64,000 nucleotides of DNA from Amorphophallus konjac (taxonomy: Eukaryota; Streptophyta; Magnoliopsida; Alismatales; Araceae): assembly GCA_022559845.1 (NCBI GenBank), contig CM040118.1, positions 231,803,224 through 231,867,223 of the forward strand, written 5' to 3'. Numbering within the stretch: position 1 is the stretch's first letter; every line of letters begins with the position of its first letter. The notes below the pieces were generated by a model. That model saw nothing but the letters and a program-made list of their open reading frames with translations, ran no database searches and was not told where the DNA came from. The translations under genes were made by a program, and so were the position numbers. Shown here piece after piece: positions 57,367 through 64,000 of this stretch.

Positions 57367-59941
57367 TGTAGAAACCCGATAATTATAAATGAGAAATTAG
57401 TTTTTAAATTTCATTATGTAATTAAAATTTTTATGAAATAATCAAATTATATTTTTTCTATATGAAATAAGCTAGTTTATTGAATTTACTTGAATTAACT
57501 AGAAGTAAATAGATATTAAATGCTTTAAACCTTAGATAAATCATAGTAAGCCCAATAAAAGTCCATATAATGGACTAGGATCACAATTGGCCCATTGGAT
57601 AATCCAAAATGGGCTAGATTAATAGATTAAAGGATTTATTAAAGGTTAAATTGACCTAAATTCGTAACATGTGTTTAATATGATATTTAAGGGATTAAAA
57701 TAACCTCATTTCTAGAAGATTGACTCCAGAATCAACCCTTACCTAACAGTCCACCTTGGACCAGCCGTTTTTATATTGTTTGAACACCTAAGATGGGTTA
57801 GATTAAGAGGAAAAATGGCATTTTTCTTCTAATTTGGACTTAATGGGTTTGGTGGAATTAGGTGAGAAATCTTGACAAATTTGGCTAAGTTTTTGCTATA
57901 AATAGAACCTCATTCGACTCTCAAACCATCTCTGGAGGTTAAGTATACGCTGCTGCGAAGATTGGTGGAGATTTGAAGGAAGATTTGGAAGATCAAAGGG
58001 TTTTCATATATTTGGAGATATTTCTTTAGATCCGTCTAAAGGTAGGTGTCTCTCAGGCTAAACTCTAACTAAAGCATGCTATCTTGTGTCTTTTTCTGTC
58101 CTCTTTCCATTGATAACTCATTTATTAAATTCTATTCTGAAATGAGCAAGTTATGGTCATTTGATTGGAGGGATATTCCCGTTTTTTCATCAGGTCCAGA
58201 ACGTGCTATACCTCAGTAGCGCGTTATGAACGCGCCTGCCCGACCCAGCGCGTTCATACAGACCCCGCCACTTTTACCAAATTTTCAAAAATACACATAT
58301 AATAATCTACTATAATTTTTAAGGTCGCGCTATATATTCCTAGCGCGTTCTTCAAGAACGCGCTAGGTAATGCTAGCGCGTTCAGACATATGACCCCAGA
58401 TGATCAGGGGTCAAAAATATAACACTTCTGATATATTTATAAATATATATAAGGTAATTATATATATATAAGATGTTATATATGTAGTACGGTTCATTGG
58501 AACCCCATCTTTTGTCTAGTTTTCAAAACAATATAAAATATTTATCTATTTCAGATCGCGCTAGTATAGGGGAGCGCGTTCTTCCAGATCGCGCCAGTTC
58601 TCTATAGCGCGTTCTGAAAATTTTCCAAAATATTTTCAGTGATCAAAATATAATATTTTTAATATATATACGATATTTATATATGTTGTATGAACGCGAC
58701 CCTGAGATATAGCGCGTTCACAGACAGTAACATCTTTTTAGCCTATAACTATTCTATTCTTTATCATAATGATGTTTAAAAATTATTTCAGAATGTAGAA
58801 AGTTATTTTCTGTCATATTGATGTATAAAAACTACTATCAGCATGTTACATCTATTTTCTTATCATATGACATATTAAGCTATGATTAAAAGCTAATATC
58901 TAAACTCATGATTTCAATTCATAAGTATATATGTTCTTTACTAAAAGTCGTTCTTTACTAAAAATTGATGTTTTATGATTCTGAGATCAAGCTAAGATAT
59001 TTAAAAATAAAGCTACTATCTTAATTTTTCTTCCTACTTACCGTTCATTTTTGAACTCCATGACTTAATGTCATTAAACAAGATGCCTTAAAATTGTTAT
59101 CTACTTTCTTCCAACTTCTGAAATTTTGTCAAATCTGTGCTTATTACAAACAGCATATTCTTGAAAATCATTGGCCATATACATTAAAGTGGATGTCTAA
59201 ACGTACTTGGGATCTTCGGATCTATATGACTCAATGCCTAGCATTAATGGGGCCCGGTCTGGTCCTGGGGGGAGCACCCGAAAGTACTTGTGCCCATGAA
59301 AGTTGATTGACCAACGGTGTGGCATTACACTGAAGTGCATGATAGATTTACGTGATACGGCATTCCACTACTCGTACTTATTTACTTGTTTACATGATTA
59401 CTTGAAAAGTTACATGAATTACTTGACTTGCGTGAAATGGCCAATTACATGAAATTTATTACTTGTTCAAAGTCATTACTTGGAAATTCATCTTGATATC
59501 ATGTTATCTCAATTACTTGGAAATTTCATTCATGTTTATACACTTCCCGATACAAGTTAGAAAATTGTTTAAATTGTTAATACTTAAAGCATGCCTGGTT
59601 CTTAGAGATATAAAATCCTACTGAGCTTTTAGCTCACCCTACGTTTTGGTTAATTGTTGCAGGAAATGAAAATGAACAAGGGAATGGACAAGAGTGTGAG
59701 AGTGATTTTTACCTAGGTTTATGTAGATCATTAGGGTTTTTACAAGAATGATGTACTTTGGGATTGAAAGTTTGTAATTACCTTTATGGCTTATCAATTA
59801 GTGTTGTAAACTTCATTTTGATGGAATAAAGGTACCATTTTCCATTCATTTCTATCTTTAGAACTAAAATTGTACATGCTCTGATTGACACGATTGTTTA
59901 CGACTCGTCGCGCCCTCGATATTCCGCGTCGGGGCGTGACA
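57367..59941 (+). mobile_element. Gypsy C 5' LTR (2575 bp)
   Basis: The LTR runs from TGTAGAAACCC to GGGGCGTGACA. TATA box GCTATAAATAGAACC (57895-57909), AGCGCG array 58199-58722, then the leader module with ACTCAATGCCTAGCATTAAT and GGGGCCCGGTCTGGTCCTGG (59228-59270), shared with the solo LTR at 20979-24127. Conserved gypsy module CTACTGAGC...GCTCACCCTACG...GCAGG at 59610-59665. Confidence 0.93.
58199..58722. repeat. CGCGCTA/TAGCGCGTTC palindromic array, gypsy C LTR
   Basis: Units include AGCGCGTTATGAACGCGCC (58219), GTCGCGCTATATATTCCTAG (58323), CGCGTTCTTCAAGAACGCGC (58344), TAATGCTAGCGCGTTC (58367), GATCGCGCTAGTATAGGGGA (58553), GATCGCGCCAGTTCTCTATA (58586) and AGATATAGCGCGTTCAC (58704). 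The core is the same as the gypsy B array, but TATAT-rich spacers make the context different. Confidence 0.94.
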
Positions 59942-59945
59942 GTCT

Positions 59946-59962
59946 TTGTGGTATCAGAGCCT
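59946..59962 (+). promoter_or_regulatory. Primer-binding site of gypsy C
   Basis: TTGTGGTATCAGAGCCT lies 4 bp after the LTR end. TGGTATCAGAGC is an exact initiator-Met tRNA-type PBS. Confidence 0.93.
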
Positions 59963-60195
59963 AGATTACATAAAATCCTAGGTTTCACAATTATAGGTTC
60001 ATTCTTAAAGCATAGTTTTCCCTCAAATATAGGTTCTAGATCAAAATCTAGAAATTTGATAGATCTTGAACTTTCCTGGTAAGATTTGGGTAGAAACACA
60101 GGTTAAGTTTTAAGAAAAAGGGAATTATCAGGAAATAAATACCAAAACAAAAATAATAAACCTTGGAATTATGGTTTCAGGCTAATTCTCGTAAA

Positions 60196-61230
60196 TGGCC
60201 GCCGAGAGAGCTCATGGCGCGAGATGCAGCGCACTGTTCAAGGCTTAACCCAAGCCCTCCAACAGGTTGCTCAAGGAGAAGCAAACCGAGGGGCCGGAGA
60301 TTTGCATAGGAATTTCTGAAGCATGAACCTTCCCAAGTTCGCTGGATCTACGGATCCGGATGAAGCCGAACACTGGATTAAGGAGATCGAGAGGATATTC
60401 CGAGTCATGCAATGTGCCGATGAGGAGAATGTCTTACTTGCTACTTTCCAAATGGAAAGAGATGCGCGTGCGTGGTGGGAATCGGTCGAGACTACTTTAC
60501 CGCACGACCAAATTCTATGGGAAGAGTTTGTGGAACACTTCAATAGCAAGTATTTCTCCGACCGGGTGCAAGAAAGGAAGGCCACCGAGTTTTTCACCTT
60601 AAAGCAAAGGGGATTGTCGGTCGCCGAATATGTAGCATAATTTTCAAGGTTATCTAGGTATGCTCCACATCTCGTGGGTACCGAGAAAATGAAGGCAAGA
60701 AGATTCTTAAATGGCCTTAAGCCGCAATATATTACTCAACTCGCCCCGATGGATATTCAATTATATTCTGATATGGTACGAAGAGCTCAACTCCTAAAAG
60801 ATGCAACGGAGTTATCGGATCGCATCCGAGGAAGGGAAGCCAAGAGAGAGCAAGTTACTGGGTCCGGAAGTTTCAAACCTTCCTTCGAGAAGAAAAGGCC
60901 CAATGACGGGCGTAACTTCAACAAGGATGGGCGTAATTTCAGCAAGGGTGGACGTAATTTCCAAGGGGACAAGAAGCCGAGGACTTTCGACAAACAAATT
61001 GTTCCTTTCTCTACGCCATCCAAGGAATTATGTAAATATTGCGAGAAGCCCGGACACAAAGCCGAGGAATGCTGGAGAAAACTCGGTGCATGTCTTCGAT
61101 GCGGGAGTCGGGAGTATAGGATCCCGAATTGCCCTCTTCTTAATGAGCAAGCTCCATCACCGGTAAAGCTTCCAATTATTGCAAAGAAGCAAGGGAGACT
61201 CCAAGCTCTAATGAATACGGAACCTACCGA
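60196..61230 (+). pseudogene. gag: Gypsy C gag
   Basis: A likely start is ATG 60196 (MAAERAHG), but the N-terminal 40 codons are shifted relative to the main frame and a TGA lies at 60317-60319. The main frame from 60323 gives MNLPKFAGSTDPDEAEHWI, MQCADEENVLLATFQMERDA and RAWWESV, the Ty3/gypsy capsid core. A TAA at 60638-60640 follows; the same frame resumes (YAPHLVGTEKMKARRFLNGL). Repeated GRNF motifs (NDGRNFNKDGRNFSKGGRNF) occur near 60900-60965. The knuckle CKYCEKPGHKAEEC is complete; the second, CLRCGSREYRIPNC, has Tyr in place of His. Confidence 0.92.
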
Positions 61231-61816
61231 GGAAGGAGGAGTCGTGGAAGGTACTCTTTTCATATACTCCAAGCCTACGTCTATCTTATTTGACACTGGA
61301 GCTACACATTCATTTATATCTAGAAGATTTGCTGGTCTTTTACCTATGAAGCCTGTTCCGTTAGATTCTACACTCATTATCACTACCCCTATTGGAACGG
61401 GAACGGGGATTAAACACTTCTATCCTGATAGTGAAATTCTAATTAGTGGTTATAACTTACCCGCTGATTTGGTATGCATGGAGATGGAAGGATATGATGT
61501 TATTTTAGGTGCCGACTGGCTATCTACACATGGTGCTAGTGTCAACTGCAAATTGGGTACGGTAACTTTTATGGGTTATCCCAACCTCATATTTTCTGGC
61601 ACCAGACATTCCAAGCACTTGTCTCTCATTTCGGCCCTCAAAGCTGAGAAATTGTTAAGGAAGGGTTGTGTCGATTTCTTAGTTTCTATCACTATGACCG
61701 AGCACACAGAACCTGTTCTAAAGGACATTCCTATCGTTCGGGATTATTTGATATATTTTCGAACGAGTTGCCTGGTATTCCTCCCGAGAGAGAGGTGGTT
61801 TTCTCTATTGATTTAA
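61231..61816 (+). pseudogene. pol: Gypsy C aspartic protease
   Basis: Same frame as gag. ILFDTGATHSFIS (61289-61327) is the catalytic Asp motif, and YDVILGADWLSTHGASVNC (61495) is the flap/ILG region, followed by the linker to RT. The frame is lost near 61740 (RDYLIYF in this frame); RT continues in another frame. It would cleave the gag-pol polyprotein. Confidence 0.92.
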
Positions 61817-63162
61817 TTTCGGGAGCGGCACCAGTTTCTAAAGCTCCATATCGGATGCCTGCCATGGAAATGAAAGAATTAAAGGATCAATTATTGGAAT
61901 TACTGGAGAAGGGGTTTATCTGACCAAGTACTTCACCTTGGAGAGCCCCAGTCTTATTTGTCAAGAAGAAGGATGGTTCGATGAGGTTATGTGTTGATTA
62001 TCGACAATTGAATCAACTCGCCATCAAGAATAAATATCCATTGCCGCGGATTGATGAATTATTCGACCAGATTTCTGGAGCGCGATATTTCTCAAAGATC
62101 GATCTTCGATCTGGTTATCATCAATTAAAGATCAAAGAAAGTGATATTCACAAGACTGCATTCCGGAGTAGGTATGGACATTACGAGTTCACCATTATGC
62201 CTTTTGATTTAACAAATGCGCCTGCTGCATTCATGCAATTGATGAACAACGTATTCAGGCCGTACCTCGATCAATTTGTGGTTGTATTCATCGACGACAT
62301 TTTGATCTACTCCAAGTCCAAGGAAGAACATGAAGAACATCTCAAGAAGGCCCTTCAATTATTAAGAGATCACAAGCTTTATGCCAAATTAAGCAAGTGT
62401 GATTTCTGGTTGGAGGAAGTTTCTTTTCTTGGTCACATAATTTCCCGGAACGGTATCGTCGTCGATCCTTCAAAGGTCAAGGCTATAAAGAACTGGGAAA
62501 GACCTACTAGTATGATAGAAATTCGAAGCTTCTTGGGATTGGCTAGATATTATCAAAGATTTATCAAGTATTTCTCAAAGATCGCAGTATCTTTAACAAG
62601 ATTGACAAGGAAGGAGAATCCTTTTATCTGGTCCGAGGAATGCGAGAAAAACTTTCAAACTTTAAAGGATTGTCTGACGACTGCTCCTATTCTCACATTA
62701 CCTACGGAAGGAGGAGGATTTGAAGTATATGCTGATGCATCTGGAATTGGCCTAGGTTGCGTATTAATGCAACATGGCATGGTCATAGCTTATTCCTCAC
62801 GGCAATTGAAGAAGCACGAGGAAAATTATCCCGTACATGACCTAGAACTGACAGCTGTGGTCTTTGCTTTGAAGATCTGGCGACATTACCTCTATGGCAA
62901 AGCCTTTACGGTGTATTCTGATCACAAGAGTCTCAAATATTTATTCTCTCAAAAGGAGCTCAATATGAGACAAAGACGGTGGTTGGAATATTTAAAGGAT
63001 TTTGATTTCTCTATACAATATCATCCCGGAAAAGGTAATGCCGTAGCTGATGCACTTAGCAGGAAGCCGATGGCTTTATTATCGAGCATGATGGTTAAAG
63101 AATGGAATCTACTTGAAGAAATGGCCACCTTAAACCTCAATATGAAGGAGAAGGAAGGCTGA
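61740..63162 (+). pseudogene. pol: Gypsy C reverse transcriptase and RNase H
   Basis: One frame with a TGA at 61921-61923 and a stop at 63160-63162. [19 protein letters not shown] (61760), [20 protein letters not shown] (61954), [12 protein letters not shown] (62092), [12 protein letters not shown] (62200; the usual Gly of MPFGL is Asp) and catalytic [11 protein letters not shown] (62288). RNase [19 protein letters not shown] (62720), [10 protein letters not shown] (62920) and [11 protein letters not shown] (63037). Length and order are normal for Ty3/gypsy. The 393-aa open segment from 61981 retains all RT and RNase H catalytic Asp residues that I can see. Confidence 0.95.
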
Positions 63163-64000
63163 GTCTTTATTAAAAATATTCGACTCCAACCCGAGTTACT
63201 CTCGGAAATCAAGGAACGGCAAGTTGATGATCCGATGATCGTGGAAATCAAAGACAAATTAGATCAACGACCGGATTCCTTCTAGCTAATGATGGAAGGC
63301 TATTATTCAAAGGAAGAACTTGTATACCCGATTGTTCTACTATCAAGGGTAAAATCCTAGAGGAAGCACATCGGTCAAGGTACACTATTCACCCCGGTGC
63401 TATAAAAATGTACCAAGACCTCAAGAGAACATTCTGGTGGCCGAATATGAAGAGAGAGGTAGCCGAGTTCGTAAGTTGATGTTTGGTATGTCAACAAGTT
63501 AAAGCCGAGCACCTCAAACCAGCTGGTAAACTCAAGCCTCTCGAAATACCGGAATGGAAATGTGATAGTATCGGTATGGACTTCATTGTTGGATTACCGA
63601 AGACCCGAAGTGGTTTCGATGCTATATGGGTAATTATGGACCGGTTAACCAAGTCTGCTCACTTCTTACCTATCAAGATTAAATGGACCGTGGATGTTCT
63701 AGCCGCCTTATATATCAAGTAGATCGTAAGGCTGCACGGTATTCCAAGCTTTATTATTTCGGACCGAGATCCTAGATTCACCTCTCATTTATGGAAGGGT
63801 TTACAATCGTCTATGGGTACTAGACTAAGGTTTAGTACGGCTTTTCACCCTCAGACGGATGGACAAACTGAGAGGACGAATCAAATTATTGAAGATATGT
63901 TGAGAGCCTACATGATTGACTTCGGTGGTAGTTGGCATGAACACTTACCGCTGATTGAGTTCGCTTATAACAATAGCTATCAGTCGAGTATTCAAATGGC
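63163..64000 (+). pseudogene. pol: Gypsy C integrase, cut by window end
   Basis: The HHCC domain begins in the shifted frame after about 63282 (LANDGRLLFKGR, then HRSRYTIHPGAIKMYQDLKR and WPNMKREVAEF). A TGA at 63478-63480 directly precedes CLVCQQVKAEH. The catalytic core shows IGMDFIVGLPK (first Asp, 63571), ISDRDPRFTS (second Asp, 63756) and FHPQTDGQTERTNQIIEDML (Glu region, 63844). A TAG at 63720-63722 breaks the frame. The C-terminal GPY/F motif and any chromodomain are beyond 64000. Confidence 0.92.

Larger units (their letters stand above)
57367..64000 (+). mobile_element. Gypsy C: Tekay/Del-like Ty3/gypsy element, full coding order, runs off-window
   Basis: 5' LTR 57367-59941, PBS, gag, protease, RT, RNase H, integrase in Ty3/gypsy order. 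The left TSD copy would be TGGAG (57362-57366). Long LTRs, gag type and the [13 protein letters not shown] motif fit the Tekay/Del chromovirus group; the diagnostic chromodomain would lie beyond the window. Inserted 97 bp into the gypsy D internal region. All ORFs carry stops or frameshifts. Confidence 0.92.

Overview
This window is plant nuclear DNA made almost entirely of nested LTR retrotransposons. I found no host protein-coding gene, rRNA, tRNA or organellar segment that I could support. The organism is a seed plant with a large, repeat-rich genome. Very long LTRs of SIRE-like Ty1/copia and Tekay/Del-like Ty3/gypsy families would fit a monocot, but that is a weak inference. Boundaries below were read from TG...CA termini, 5-bp target-site duplications (TSDs), primer-binding sites (PBS) and polypurine tracts (PPT).

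Left part (1-30440). A Ty1/copia element ('copia-2', + strand, 9236-30440) is the host of most of this half. Its gag, protease, integrase, RT and RNase H are broken by stops, frameshifts and a deletion. It is cut by (i) a non-autonomous SIRE-like element (1427-9235) with gag but no pol, whose 5' LTR is itself cut by another SIRE-type LTR (1-1426); (ii) a solo-LTR-like insert (about 9672-11130); and (iii) a gag-only gypsy element on the minus strand ('gypsy A', 11295-26819, TSD GTGAC). Gypsy A carries three nested solo LTRs: 13035-15010, 19116-20664 (TSD TTCTC) and 20979-24127 (TSD CGGAG).

Middle part (30441-53915). A decayed Athila/Tat-like element on the minus strand (PPT 30929, PBS 33800) starts a deep nest. 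A SIRE LTR (35154-37257) sits in its 5' LTR. A gypsy LTR fragment (37563) sits in that SIRE internal region. A second SIRE LTR (37896-40588) sits in the gypsy fragment. A complete but coding-poor gypsy element ('gypsy B', 41690-53600, TSD CCTCA) sits in the second SIRE internal region. A 3392-bp SIRE-type solo LTR (48926-52317, TSD GTCTA) sits in the gypsy B 3' LTR.

Right part (53916-64000). A gypsy LTR with PBS ('gypsy D', to 57366) is cut 97 bp inside its internal region by 'gypsy C' (57367 onward, + strand). Gypsy C has a 2575-bp LTR, gag, protease, RT-RNase H and integrase, all pseudogenised, and runs off the window.

The most unusual signal is that nearly every LTR family here carries its own array of short, degenerate, mostly palindromic units. 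Cores include GTCGAC, GGTCGACC, CGCGCTAT/AGCGCG and TGTAYAGACTT. In the copia/SIRE LTRs the arrays lie upstream of the TATA box. In the chromovirus-like gypsy LTRs they lie downstream of it, in the transcribed leader. Unrelated superfamilies share the same cores.
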